A stretch of 64,000 nt of DNA from Pantoea agglomerans (GCF_020149765.1 NZ_CP083809.1:3472001-3536000); one strand, 5' to 3'; shown: positions 26,182 through 35,700, counted from the first letter of the stretch. Notes: a model not told the origin generated them from the letters alone. A program made the numbers and translations.

Positions 26182-26433
26182 ATGGAAATTAAAGTGCTAC
26201 GCAAGGTCATTGCAAACCTTAAGATTAATTTTCGATATAGCTCTGGAGAAGTTCCAAAAGCTAAGGAACGGTTTGCAAACGAAGCCTCGAGGCTTACGCA
26301 ACTATTCAAAATGTACCCCGTCATAGGGTGTGAAGAGCAATTACTTGAGACAGGTGAGATCATTTTTATTAGTAATCCCTGTATCATTCCCTGTGTGGTA
26401 CGAAAAAAAATAATTCAGCCTTATGATGTGTAA
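26182..26433 (+). CDS. Small hypothetical protein
   Basis: An 83-residue frame with a basic N-terminal half (VLRKVIANLKINFRYSSGEVPKAKERF) and a hydrophobic C-terminal part with three cysteines (GCEEQL, NPCIIPCVV). Not recognised. It lies 80 bp before the large membrane protein gene on the same strand, so the two might be expressed together. No ribosome-binding site of note. Confidence 0.35.
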   Translation: MEIKVLRKVIANLKINFRYSSGEVPKAKERFANEASRLTQLFKMYPVIGCEEQLLETGEIIFISNPCIIPCVVRKKIIQPYDV

Positions 26434-26512
26434 TATGCATTGACATCTACCTGCGAACTGTTAAAAACCACTCAGCAGGCAACGAGTTTCCTTAAGATAT
26501 GGAATTCAAATT

Positions 26513-27754
26513 ATGAATAAATCTGCTCTAAAACTGTTGAATAAAAAATTCATTATTTCAGTAATAACTTCCTCCACATTTATTACTGGATGCACCATAG
26601 CTACTATATGGTTCTATCTTTCAAACATTGACAGATTAGATATATTTTTTGATGCTGTAAGCCTCAGCTCAGCTTTAGGTATCATATTTTTTTTCATATT
26701 ATTATCCATATCTGGATTTAGCTTGGTCATTTTCATGTCCTCTTTTATTTTAATACTCATCTGCACAGGGCTTGAAGAAAAAATAAAAGATTATGCAAGC
26801 ATGCCACACAGAATATCTAACGCTTGCTATCTGAACAGTTTATTTATATGCTGCGGAATCATTTTTGCGTATTACATTTATTATATTTTTGGATGGAGCG
26901 GCTATTTAATAACTGCATTAAGCTTGATAACTATGTGTGTCTTCAGTTATATTATCTGCTTTCATCTTTTATTTAAAATACAAAGATCCCGCTTAAAGGA
27001 ATCTGATAACTACGAGAAGCTTCCCCGAAAAAAAGGATTGTTATTTTTACTACCCTTGCAACTGATGGCGCCCGGAATCGTTCAAATCCTACCCATGATT
27101 TTTCTGCTCGCCCAACTTGATTTTAGTGAAGGGACAAGTAATTGGGTTGAAATGATAATACTTCTTGCCTTAACAGCGGCTATTGTTACGATTGGCATTC
27201 TGCCTGGCACTATACATATTAATGAGCGTAGAAATGGCAACAGACTTACTAGCTTCTTGATTGTTTTAATATGCATACCTGTCGTGATTGCTGTATTCAG
27301 CGCCTGGTATCGCCCTATCCCTAACATGATAGTTAATATCGCGATGAATCTCTCAGGTATTAGTGACTGGAGAAACCATCAGTATTATATTGAAAGTAAA
27401 AATCATCCTCACGGTATGTTTAACGGTTTAACCTGGAACACTCGATACTATCAAGATATTCCCGAGAGATTTTTCATTACCGGTGTCAGTACATTTACCT
27501 TAGGGGATATCAAGCTGATATGCCCAACTGAAATAACTGAAGCAAGAAAAGAAAGCCTGAAATTTACCGTTAATGATATCAATGAGTACGAGCAAAAAGG
27601 AGAGCAGCTGAGGGCCGCTGCTATGAAATGTATTCCTTTTAATAAGAAGGATATACACACGTGGGATTCGCCATTATCTGAGCCAATTTACTATGAGAAA
27701 GTCAAACAGAATATAGATAACTCTATGATAAAGATTCTGCATGCTCTTAAATGA
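26513..27754 (+). CDS. Multi-spanning membrane protein of unknown function
   Basis: A 413-residue protein with about seven hydrophobic segments in the first 290 residues (for example FIISVITSSTFITGCTIATIWF, ALGIIFFFILLSISGFSLVIF, LFICCGIIFAYYIYYIFGW, TSFLIVLICIPVVIAVFSAW). A soluble C-terminal part of about 125 residues follows (from YRPIPNMIVNIAMNLSGISDW to the end). AT-rich codon use differs from the core genes. I recognise no family. A membrane region plus a soluble tail, alone in an island by a tRNA, is compatible with an immunity protein or phage-defence membrane component, but there is no toxin partner and no direct evidence. Confidence 0.7.
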   Translation: MNKSALKLLNKKFIISVITSSTFITGCTIATIWFYLSNIDRLDIFFDAVSLSSALGIIFFFILLSISGFSLVIFMSSFILILICTGLEEKIKDYASMPHRISNACYLNSLFICCGIIFAYYIYYIFGWSGYLITALSLITMCVFSYIICFHLLFKIQRSRLKESDNYEKLPRKKGLLFLLPLQLMAPGIVQILPMIFLLAQLDFSEGTSNWVEMIILLALTAAIVTIGILPGTIHINERRNGNRLTSFLIVLICIPVVIAVFSAWYRPIPNMIVNIAMNLSGISDWRNHQYYIESKNHPHGMFNGLTWNTRYYQDIPERFFITGVSTFTLGDIKLICPTEITEARKESLKFTVNDINEYEQKGEQLRAAAMKCIPFNKKDIHTWDSPLSEPIYYEKVKQNIDNSMIKILHALK

Positions 27755-27774
27755 GTGATTAGAGGTTTTCTTTA

Positions 27775-28002
27775 TCAAGCTCTCCTCCTTTGCTCAACAT
27801 TATGGGCATAAGGAGAGCTTGCATTTGCTTTACTACACTCCAGGATACGCGCGCTCATGTAGACGGTTACCTCACCTGCCATCAAGGCAATGTTATTAAT
27901 CATTCGTCGGAAAATCGTCACGGCTGACAGGTCGGTGATATAATTCTGTTCCTGTTCCTGCTTTACCAGCCCAGGTATTATTGACTGAACGAACTGTTCC
28001 AA
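27775..28002 (-). pseudogene. Probable gene fragment, unrecognised
   Basis: The minus-strand frame is open from a stop near 28030 and reads like protein (LLEQFVQSIIPGLVKQEQEQNYI, IFRRMINNIALMAGEVTVYMSARILE). The only start is a TTG without ribosome-binding site. It is probably the internal or C-terminal remnant of a larger gene whose rest is lost. It sits in the decayed zone left of leuX. Confidence 0.3.
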
Positions 28003-28798
28003 TAATGGTCCGTTATGATCCTTATTACGTATTTATCTGTTAGTTCAGAGGCTAATGTTTAAAAGTAAATTCAGCAAAGAGGACTGGCTGGAAGCACGTG
28101 CTCTAATAACAAAGCAACAACTTTTGCAGAAACCTTTCGCCAGCACTTCGCTAAAACAGAGACCCTAGCGAATACATACAACGACGAATGGCGCAGGCTG
28201 CCCCGATAATACAATAGAAGAATAACGCTATAATTCAAAAGCCTACGCATCATTTACCACTTTATTCAGGAGGAACTGAGCGGCAGCTGGAGAGCCTGGC
28301 CAAGGAAAAGGAAAAGCAGCCGCCACAGCTGGCATTCATCATCGTCTCAAGGCAAACGCCTACATGTTCTGTTAAAAGGGCATAACCGATGAGCTACTGG
28401 GCATTTTTTTGGTGCTGTAAAAAGCAAAGCTGTTTAGCCTGCTGAGCATGAAGCACCGCTAGTTCAGTCGTTCCGGCGGGGAATATATGCCCGGCGTAAT
28501 TACCGGCGTCAATCACGCCGACACGCTTTACAACCGCTTTTTTATGCACCGCATAATCGAAACCGGCAAAAATTACGGCGCCTTTCAAAAGTGCTTTTAC
28601 ACGTGGCCGTCCTTCCATTGAAGAAGTGAATTTCAACCCAGACTTGTAAATTTCTGGTTGAAAGAAGCGTTCTTCACTAACTTGATCAGTATCCCCCGGA
28701 TTTAAGTTGACGAACTCAGACAACACAGAAAACAATATATCTGCATGCACTGTTTTTAGAGGATAAAGGGACTTTCTCGGGAGGCCTGCAAAAACTTA
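28003..28798. other. Decayed accessory DNA beside leuX
   Basis: No intact gene is convincing. On the plus strand, coding-like scraps occur (MFKSKFSKEDWLEARALITKQQ at 28056, stopping after 37 codons; QLESLAKEKEKQPPQLAFIIVSR near 28275). On the minus strand a 118-residue open frame (28394-28750, with MEGRPRVKALLKGAVIFAGFDYAVHKK) may be a real small protein or a remnant. I recognise none of them. The tract looks like the worn end of an island integrated at the tRNA 3' end; no duplicated tRNA end was found. Confidence 0.45.
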
Positions 28799-28883
28799 TG
28801 GTGCCGAAGGCCGGACTCGAACCGGCACGTATTTCTACGGTTGATTTTGAATCAACTGCGTCTACCGATTTCGCCACTCCGGC
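28799..28883 (-). tRNA. leuX: tRNA-Leu (anticodon CAA)
   Basis: An 85-nt class II tRNA on the minus strand with encoded CCA. The acceptor stem is GCCGGAG paired with CTTCGGC, including one G-U pair. The anticodon loop is TTCAAAA within the GTTGA/TCAAC stem, giving anticodon CAA (reads UUG). The long variable arm and the T-arm (GGTTCGAGTCC) are normal. It is almost identical to E. coli leuX, a known integration target for islands and P4-like elements. Its 3' end faces the AT-rich accessory stretch at 25.1-28.8 kb. Confidence 0.97.
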
Positions 28884-29141
28884 ACGGAAGGGGATGCGGA
28901 AACGTTGAGGATTATACCTGCCGCGCGTCGCCATGCAAGCGACGACGCGGTAAACCCGCGCTAAGTGCCCAAAAAACCAGCTCTCTCCTCAGTCCCGCTG
29001 CGACACCGCCAGTTGTATCACTCGCGCAGCCTTTTGCTCCGGCAGCGACAGCACCTTCACCCCTATTTTCTGCCCCCTGTCGCAGGCGAGCCTCTCCCTG
29101 CCCACCGCCTTTTCGGCTGTCTGGCATCAACGCCAAAGGGG

Positions 29142-29798
29142 TCAGAAAATACCTTTTTGCCGAATGGCTTTCATCTTCTGCGCCGGCGCGCTAAGGCTGC
29201 TCAGCGCAATCTCTTCGGTCTGTCCGTTTTTAGCACTCTCCGCGGGTATGGCACCGCCAGACGCGCCAGAGCTTAGCTTGCGCAGCAGTCGGGTTTGCTG
29301 CTCCAGCAGCGTTTTCAGGTGAACGACCTCGCTGCGCAGCTGGGTCAGCTCTTCACGCGACGCCTCGTCCAGCGCGGCTGGCGGCTGCCGCTGCAGCGCG
29401 TCGCACATCAGCGCGCGCAGCTGACGCAGCTGCTGCTTGCTGAAATCCGCGCTCGCTTTTGCCGGGTCTGTCTCCACAGGCGCAGCCCCACCACCAGTAA
29501 GCAGACCGGCGCTGGAGAGCTCCTGACACAGGCCATCAAGCGTCAGCCCTTCGCGGCCCAGCGACTCCGCAATATGGCTGCAAAGTAGCGGGTTCAGGAG
29601 TTGCAGCTGTAAACCCGCCAGGTAAAGGGTGCGGTGGAAACGGCGCATCTCCATCTGGCTGTCTTCAGGAGTGCTGCCCTGAAGCTTGATGGCCTGATGC
29701 CATTGTTTAAGCTGTAGCACTGCGCGCCTGTCCGCGCGCGAATGCTCAGGTGACAAATAAAGCGTAAAATTAACCCGCCGGACAGGCCCGTTACTCAT
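29142..29798 (-). CDS. parR: ParR-like plasmid segregation adaptor
   Basis: A 218-residue protein starting MSNGPVRRVNFTLYLSPEH, which fits the ribbon-helix-helix DNA-binding N-terminus of ParR/StbB proteins. A helical middle (LNPLLCSHIAESLGREGLTLDGLCQ) and a coiled-coil-like stretch (REELTQLRSEVVHLKTLLEQQTRLLRKL) follow, with a basic tail that could contact ParM filaments. The ATG at 29798 is chosen over 29855 because it overlaps the parM stop by 8 bp and removes an extension that is parM sequence in another frame. Assignment as ParR rests mainly on its place after parM and on this architecture; sequence similarity in ParR is always low. Plasmid partition genes on a chromosome near a tRNA suggest remains of an integrated plasmid or element. 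Confidence 0.65.
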   Translation of the reverse strand: MSNGPVRRVNFTLYLSPEHSRADRRAVLQLKQWHQAIKLQGSTPEDSQMEMRRFHRTLYLAGLQLQLLNPLLCSHIAESLGREGLTLDGLCQELSSAGLLTGGGAAPVETDPAKASADFSKQQLRQLRALMCDALQRQPPAALDEASREELTQLRSEVVHLKTLLEQQTRLLRKLSSGASGGAIPAESAKNGQTEEIALSSLSAPAQKMKAIRQKGIF

Positions 29799-30838
29799 CG
29801 ACACCCACCTCTGCCATATGCGGCAGGGCGACCTCCCCCACTTCTGAATCGGCATGGTAGAGGCAAATTTCCCGCGACAGCGCGCTCTGTGGGTTCTCGA
29901 TGGCGATTACGCGATCCCCCAGCGTGGCGTAGGTGTCGCGAACCGCCTGTTCAACCAGATGCGCCCCCGCCGACCAGATAAACGCGGTTCGGGTTTTTGG
30001 CGAACTTCTTCGCTTCATAGGCCACCTGATCCCCAAGCTCCTGAATCTTGATTTCAATCCGCTCCAGGATATCGGCAATGCGGGACTCATCGTTAATCAC
30101 GCTTTTCACAAAATCGATATCATGGCGGCGCTTTATAAGCTCGTTTGCAACAAGGTAGCTGGAGTCGCTATCGGCGGCGGCTAACAGCTTACGCGTCGCG
30201 TCGGTCACCATGGCCACGCCAATTTCGTTGTTCCCATAGATCGCAGAGACATCATCAAACTCACCGACAATCACCCCCATATCGAGCGTGGTGCCGCCGC
30301 AGTCAATAACCAGCGATTTGGTGAACTCATTGACCTGTGAGTTAAGCAGGTGCGAAAGCGCCGCTGGCAGGCTTTCCGGCATCACCTGAACGTCAGCGAT
30401 GCGAAACAGCTCTCCCTTATTCAGGGTGATATCCCGCATCAGATTGCGCCGCTTTGCCTCAATGCGGCTTTCGTTACGCTGGCAGTCGTCCGGGTTGTAG
30501 TACTGCGTAATAGGCAGGGTAACGATGATTTCAACCTCGCACGGCGCAATACCCGTCTGCAGCAGAGCGTGGTGAACGGCCAGCAGGTTGAGATCGTCAT
30601 ACTGGTAATCGATGTGCGTGGTAGAAAGCGCCTTGTCGGAGGTGGCGTCGTAGGTGTATTTCGTTGTGCCTATGGTGTAGTTGTATACCGACTGCCCGCG
30701 CAGCAGGGCGGCGCTTTTCCAGTCTTTGCGGAAGGAGTTTGGCGATACCACGGTTTTCAGAACGCCGTCCTGGATCCAGCTGATTTTGACGTTGGTTGAG
30801 CCATCATCGATAGCGAATTTCATACGTTGTGCAGTCAT
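29791..30838 (-). pseudogene. parM: ParM/StbA actin-like plasmid segregation ATPase, frameshifted
   Basis: An actin-like ATPase whose filaments push plasmids apart. The N-terminal part (295 codons from 30838) shows the phosphate loops KFAIDDGSTNVKISW and VIDCGGTTLDMGVI, plus VYLVGGG near its end. It then stops at 29951. The expected C-terminus (HLVEQAVRDTYATLGDRVIAIENPQ to the end) continues in another frame to 29791. Removing one base from the five-C run at 29964-29968 restores a 348-residue protein, close to plasmid ParM length. This is therefore a pseudogene, a very recent mutation, or a sequencing error in a homopolymer. The parR start overlaps the true stop. Confidence 0.85.
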
Positions 30839-30885
30839 TATTTAAAGTCTCATTACAGGTAGGTTAACGGGCTATCCGCACGGCC

Positions 30886-31659
30886 TTACAGGACGCGTCG
30901 TGCCCCTAAATAACGTTGTTGCCAGAAATCACTGGTAAGCTGACTAATACGGATAGTGAGTCCGGTTCGCGGCGCTTCGATAAACTGCCCCTCGCCAAGA
31001 TAAACGCCGACGTGATCGGCCCCCGGCCGCTGGTTGATATTGAAAAAGATCAGATCGCCCTTCTTCAAATGCTGCTGTTGCACCCGCTTTAAGCGGTTAT
31101 CCTGAAACATGCTGTTAGCCGTACGCGGCAGTTTTTGCTCGAGGACGTGGTTGAAGGCGTAAAAGACCAGTCCGCTGCAGTCGAACCCTTCGTGCGGGCT
31201 TGCTCCGCCCCACTGATAGGGTTTTCCGAGCTGGCTTTTCAGGCGCTGAAGGACGGTGCGTAACTTTGTCTGGCTCTCTCTCACGCGGCGCTTATCCCGC
31301 ACCCGGTTCAGCATTTTCTCTGAGCCGCCGAGAACGCCCGGCTCCCAGCGCGGATGCATCGCCAGCATCTTTCTGTTGCTCAGGCGCTGCGCCAGTTTCC
31401 GCTCCCGCTCGCGAGATAGCTGGCCGGGGGTGGCCGGCCCCCCTGTTTTGCGCTTTTTCGCCTGCGCGAAAAGCCTGTCACGGTTCGCTTTACGCTGCTG
31501 AACCTCTGCGGAGATTGTCGACCCGGATAAGGGCACGGGCTGCGCCTCGGCCGAGGCTAGCGGGCCGGCCAGAATGGCTATCAGGAAGAAAGCGCGTAGC
31601 AGAGCGACAGGATAAGTCCTTACGGGTAAGAGCTGGCGGAGAGCAGGGAAAGGTTTCAC
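30886..31659 (-). CDS. NlpC/P60 cell-wall peptidase, exported
   Basis: A 257-residue protein with a signal peptide (LLRAFFLIAILAGPLASAEA) and a basic, Arg/Lys-rich middle. The C-terminal NlpC/P60 domain (about 135-255) has the catalytic cysteine in FDCSGLVFYAF and the histidine in GADHVGVYLGEGQFIEAPRTG. Such enzymes cut D-Glu-mDAP-type peptide bonds of peptidoglycan. It lies 16 bp before lafU in the leftward direction of reading (downstream of it). E. coli K-12 also carries an NlpC/P60 gene (yafL) near its lfhA-lafU scar, so the link with the former flagellar locus may be old. Whether it served the flagellum is unknown. Confidence 0.88.
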   Translation of the reverse strand: MKPFPALRQLLPVRTYPVALLRAFFLIAILAGPLASAEAQPVPLSGSTISAEVQQRKANRDRLFAQAKKRKTGGPATPGQLSRERERKLAQRLSNRKMLAMHPRWEPGVLGGSEKMLNRVRDKRRVRESQTKLRTVLQRLKSQLGKPYQWGGASPHEGFDCSGLVFYAFNHVLEQKLPRTANSMFQDNRLKRVQQQHLKKGDLIFFNINQRPGADHVGVYLGEGQFIEAPRTGLTIRISQLTSDFWQQRYLGARRVL

Positions 31660-31675
31660 AGCGCTAATCTGGACG

Positions 31676-32482
31676 TTACTGAGGATGGTTAAGCTTATCT
31701 GCCAGTGGCTTAATCACTTTCTCGCCCTGATGCCCGAAGAACTGATAGAGCGAATCGCTGGCCGAATTCGTCAGCACCATGATCTCGATGCGTCGGTTCT
31801 CGGAACTCAGGGGATCATCCGGATTCAGCAGCACCTGGTCGGCCATGCCGCTTACCTGCAACACTTTTTCTGGGTCGAGACCGCCGCGCGTCAGCACGGT
31901 TCGGGCCTGCATCGCACGCTCGGCTGAGAGCGTCCAGTTGTTATAAAGCTCCTGATCGCGATAGCGGGTTGCATCGGTATGGCCCGTAATCACGATCTTG
32001 TTATCAATTTTGTTCAGCTCCGGCGCAAACTCGGTCAGCAGCTGTTTGAAAAAGGGAGCCAGAATGGCGCTGCTGCGCTGGAACATTTCGCGTTTAGGAT
32101 CGTCGGTTATCAGGATACGTAACCCCTGAGGCACCACCTCTATCTGGAGATTTGCCTGCGCGTTATAGGCGGAGGTTATTTTCATGATAACGCGCGCCAG
32201 CTCCTCAATTTCGCTTTGCGCGTTCACGCTGACCTGCCCGTTTACGCTGACCTCTTTGAGCCTATCCGTCTTGTTCGCCAGCGCCTCCGGCTCTGGCTGT
32301 TTATCAGCGTCGGCAGCGCCCTCGCCATCGTCACTGCTGCTATGCTGGTGGACGAGCGCGATCTGGCTGTCTCCGGCAAACTCTTCCTGCGTAATTGACA
32401 GGATGATGCCGCCATCAAATATCGACTCGCCGTGCAGCCGTGAGACGATCTCTTTGCGCTCCTGTTCTGTTACCGCGCCCAT
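31676..32482 (-). pseudogene. lafU: LafU (MotB-like lateral flagellar stator), 5'-truncated
   Basis: About 268 residues of a MotB-type protein. The C-terminal OmpA-like peptidoglycan-binding domain is intact (NKIVITGHTDATRYRD, NWTLSAERAMQARTVL, NRRIEIMVL) and the linker starts at EQERKEIVSRLHGES. The N-terminal membrane helix that every MotB protein needs is missing: similarity stops at about 32480, exactly where the truncated lfhA begins on the other strand. The first usable ATG is at 32482. Without the helix it cannot be a stator subunit. The pairing with lfhA identifies it as the Flag-2 gene rather than the chemotaxis motB. Confidence 0.82.
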
Positions 32483-32483
32483 A

Positions 32484-34187
32484 ATCAACTTTGTTGTTGT
32501 GACCAAGGGTGCAGAGCGTATCTCGGAGGTCTCGGCTCGCTTTACGCTGGACGCCCTCCCCGGCAAACAGATGGCTATCGATGCCGATCTCAACGCCGGG
32601 TTAATCAACCAGCAGCAGGCGCGCAGCCGCCGTCAGGAGGTCGCCAAGGAGGCGGACTTCTACGGCGCGATGGACGGGGCATCCAAATTCGTCCGCGGCG
32701 ATGCCATTGCCGGGATCATGGTCCTGATCATTAACGTGATTGGCGGGATCTGCATCGGTATCTTTAAATACGATTTAGAGGCCAGCGTCGCTTTCCGCCA
32801 GTATGTCCTGCTCACCATCGGTGACGGTCTGGTGGCACAAATTCCTTCCCTGCTGCTCGCCACCTCCGCCGCGATTATCGTAACGCGCGTCAGTGAAGGC
32901 AATGACATCAGCGATGAGATCAAAACGCAGCTTCTTTCAAAACCGAAGGTGCTCTACACCGCCGCGTTTGTGATGTTTATTCTGGCGATTGTGCCGGGCA
33001 TGCCGCACATTGCTTTCCTGAGCTTTACCGCGCTGCTGTTATTTGCCGCCTGGCGCCAAAGCAAAGTGGTGCAGCCCGCCACACAAGAGATGGATATTGA
33101 GGCGATCAATGAGGCGCTGGCGCCTGACGCCTCCACGGCCATCACATGGGACAGCATCCCACTGGTTGAACCTATCGGTCTGAGCCTCGGCTACAAGCTT
33201 GTTACCCTGGTGGACGAGTCCAGGGGCAGCCCGCTTTCGCTGCGCGTTCGCGGGGTAAGGCAGGTTATTTCCGAACTCTGTGGGGTATTACTGCCGGAGA
33301 TCCGCATACGCGAAAACTTCCGGCTAAAGCCCTCACAGTATGCGATCCACGTCAACGGCATACGCACGGCGGTGGCGGAAGTGCAGGCTGAAAAGCTGAT
33401 GGCTATTCCCGGAACCGAACTCTACGGTGAAATTGATGGCGTGCTGGACACCGATCCGGCCTACGGTATGGCGATTGTGTGGATCGATCCCGACCAGAAG
33501 GCGAAGGCGCTTAATCTGGGGTATCAGGTGGTGGATTGTTCAAGCGTGGTCGCCACCCACGTTAACAGGGTCGCGCGTGAATATTTACCGGAGCTGTTCA
33601 ACTATGACGATATCACCCATCTGCATGCTCGCCTGGCTCAGCAGGCACCTAAGCTTGCAGAGGACTTAAACGCGGCGCTCAACTTTAGCCAGCTTTTGCG
33701 CGTTTATCGCCAGCTCCTGCTTGAGCAGGTTTCACTGAAAAATATTGTGACCATCGCCTCAACGCTGCTGGAGAGCTCGGCCATCACGAAAGATCCGCTG
33801 CTGCTTACCGCCGATGTACGCTACGCGCTACGCCGCGCGCTGGTGCATAACATCAACGGCGATCGCCCTCAGCTGGCTGCCTGTACCATCGATAATCATC
33901 TGGAAAACCTGCTGCTCAGCGCACTGAACCAGGCCCAGCAGGCAGGAAAAGTCACGCTGGATAACTTCCCGGTCGATCCCAATATCCTGACGCAGCTGCA
34001 AAATACGATGCCAGTGATTTACGAACAGATGAAGGCTAAAAATCTGCCTCCGCTGCTGCTGGTGACGCCGCAGCTGCGTCCGCTGATTTCCCGCTATGCC
34101 CGCCTTTTTGCAAAAGGGCTGCATGTGCTCTCCTACAATGAAGTGCCTGACGATGCGGATTTAAATGTGGTGGGCACGCTGGCGTAA
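32484..34187 (+). pseudogene. lfhA: LfhA (FlhA-like flagellar export protein), 5'-truncated
   Basis: About 567 codons of FlhA, the export-gate component of flagellar type III secretion. Similarity starts at NFVVVTKGAERISEVSARFTLDALPGKQMAIDADLNAG (from about 32487) and continues through the remaining membrane segments (IAGIMVLIINVIGGICIGIF, TIGDGLVAQIPSLLLATSAAIIVTR). The complete cytoplasmic domain follows to the normal C-terminus. Roughly the first 130 residues of a full FlhA are gone, and no start codon with a ribosome-binding site precedes the remaining part. Upstream open sequence back to 32184 is antisense to lafU. This is the other half of the Flag-2 deletion scar. Confidence 0.88.
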
Positions 34188-34217
34188 CGCGCAAAGCCCG
34201 GTAACCAGGAGGTGCCT

Positions 34218-35207
34218 TTATTGCTCCATATAGCGCATTCGCCATTGCGCTATGGTGCGCGGCATTTTACTGATATCGCTATTTTGCGTGCTGTAATAAT
34301 AGAAGGTCAGTTTACCTTTTTCATCAGGGGCAATTCTGGCTGCCCAGATATCACTGGCGTTATACATAATGATGGCGGTGCGGGTGTTGGCCGCCCCGCG
34401 CAGCCAGGATAAAATTACCGTGGCACCAATATTATCGATATCCTGGTGGTATATATAAGCATTAGCCGTCTGAATAAATTTCTGATAATCCTTCCCCACC
34501 AGCGCACGAAATTGCTGGTCTGTTTTTGCATCAGGCAGGATTTGCAGTGAAAGCAGCGTGGCTTCCGGGCGCGGGTCGTTTTCTGATCTTTCGTAAATAC
34601 CGTCAATAAAGGCGCCGCTGGGCATGGACAGGCTGCACCCCTTTTTACCGCTGCTAAAAACCTGAAGCGCACCGCTGCTTTCCGGAATCAGCAACACCTT
34701 GCAGCGTTTACTTCCCGCCATATTGTTGATGAGCAGCATGCCGTCTATCTTACGCGCTTCGCCGGTATAGGCCTCTTTATTCAGCCCGGACCAGATGCGA
34801 ATATCAACATTTACCGTCCAGTCGGCGTTGTGGCTGAACTCAATCACTCCGCCGTTCATGTTTGCCGCGAGGGTATTCCACCAGCGTCCCTGCCAGATAA
34901 ATTGCGCCGGGGCCTCAGCCAGCTTACCGATGCCCGCATAGTAGGCGCGCTCTATACAGCTTTCTGACGAACAGGTTTTGAGTGACTTCTGCCATGCCAG
35001 ATACTCCTGATGAACAGGGTATCCTTCGCGGCGCGCCAGCGTATCGCGATAGTACGTTGCCATAATGTTATTAAGCCAGCTGAGATTTTCACTGTGACAA
35101 ATCGTGTTCTCAAGGGGGGTCGCCGCACGCTGGCAGTTAACGGCAAACGCGCTGGTTGCTACTAATGACGCGAAAATTACGCATAAAGCATTCAGTAACT
35201 TAATCAT
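34218..35207 (-). CDS. Exported protein with LprI-like N-terminal domain
   Basis: A 329-residue protein with a signal peptide (IKLLNALCVIFASLVATSAFA). An N-terminal LprI-type (DUF1311-like) cysteine domain follows: VNCQRAATPLENTICHSENLSWLNNIMATYY, then KTCSSESCIERAYY. The rest, about 230 residues, has no domain I recognise. LprI proteins are known as lysozyme inhibitors in mycobacteria, but the short domain is widespread and that role is not shown here. The gene converges on lfhA with a 30-bp gap and stands alone, with its own upstream AT-rich region. Confidence 0.72.
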   Translation of the reverse strand: MIKLLNALCVIFASLVATSAFAVNCQRAATPLENTICHSENLSWLNNIMATYYRDTLARREGYPVHQEYLAWQKSLKTCSSESCIERAYYAGIGKLAEAPAQFIWQGRWWNTLAANMNGGVIEFSHNADWTVNVDIRIWSGLNKEAYTGEARKIDGMLLINNMAGSKRCKVLLIPESSGALQVFSSGKKGCSLSMPSGAFIDGIYERSENDPRPEATLLSLQILPDAKTDQQFRALVGKDYQKFIQTANAYIYHQDIDNIGATVILSWLRGAANTRTAIIMYNASDIWAARIAPDEKGKLTFYYYSTQNSDISKMPRTIAQWRMRYMEQ

Positions 35208-35700
35208 GCCGGGTGCTTTTTAACCAAAGTGTCAGGTATTTTGGCTAAATTGCGCTCAGGTTGCAATAAAACAAAATAGATTATTTACTTATTCACTCTA
35301 TAAACAGGCTAGCGATGTCTATTTCCCTGGAATAACTCGCTTAATGTAAAAATTAATTCCCACTCAGGTTAAAAATAAAGTCAACCAATAGAATAAAGGT
35401 TAAATAAAAATATTATTATGCCTGTGCTTCATTGACGTTGATATTATGGTGTAAAAATTGTGCTCGCGCAGGGCTTCTCCCGACACGCCGCCAGCCGCTC
35501 GGTTGCGGAGCCATCACAACGCCGCCATTTATCACGCGGATGTTCACCAGCATGCCGTTGATATAGCCCGCCCTTCCTTACAGAATCCTCCGATTCCGCC
35601 CTCCCTTACCCGGTCGCCGGAACTTTCCCCCCTCAGATTCCTCTTAGCAAAGCTAGCGGCGCAACTCACGATGCGCAGCGTGAAGACAAACGAGGTTGAA
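35208..35700. other. 493-bp intergenic region upstream of yjjA
   Basis: The left two thirds is AT-rich and serves as the divergent promoter region. The right part (35460-35700) is GC-rich and open in the yjjA frame, but lacks a signal peptide or family similarity, so I treat it as leader sequence. No repeat, tRNA or regulator site recognised. Confidence 0.45.

Noticed and set aside
28799..28822. Looked for a second copy of the leuX 3' end as an attachment site
   Set aside because: No repeat of the last 15-20 bases was found by eye to the left or right, so I do not call att sites.
32184..32483. N-terminal extension of the lfhA frame
   Set aside because: This part is antisense to lafU and has no FlhA similarity; true similarity begins near 32487.
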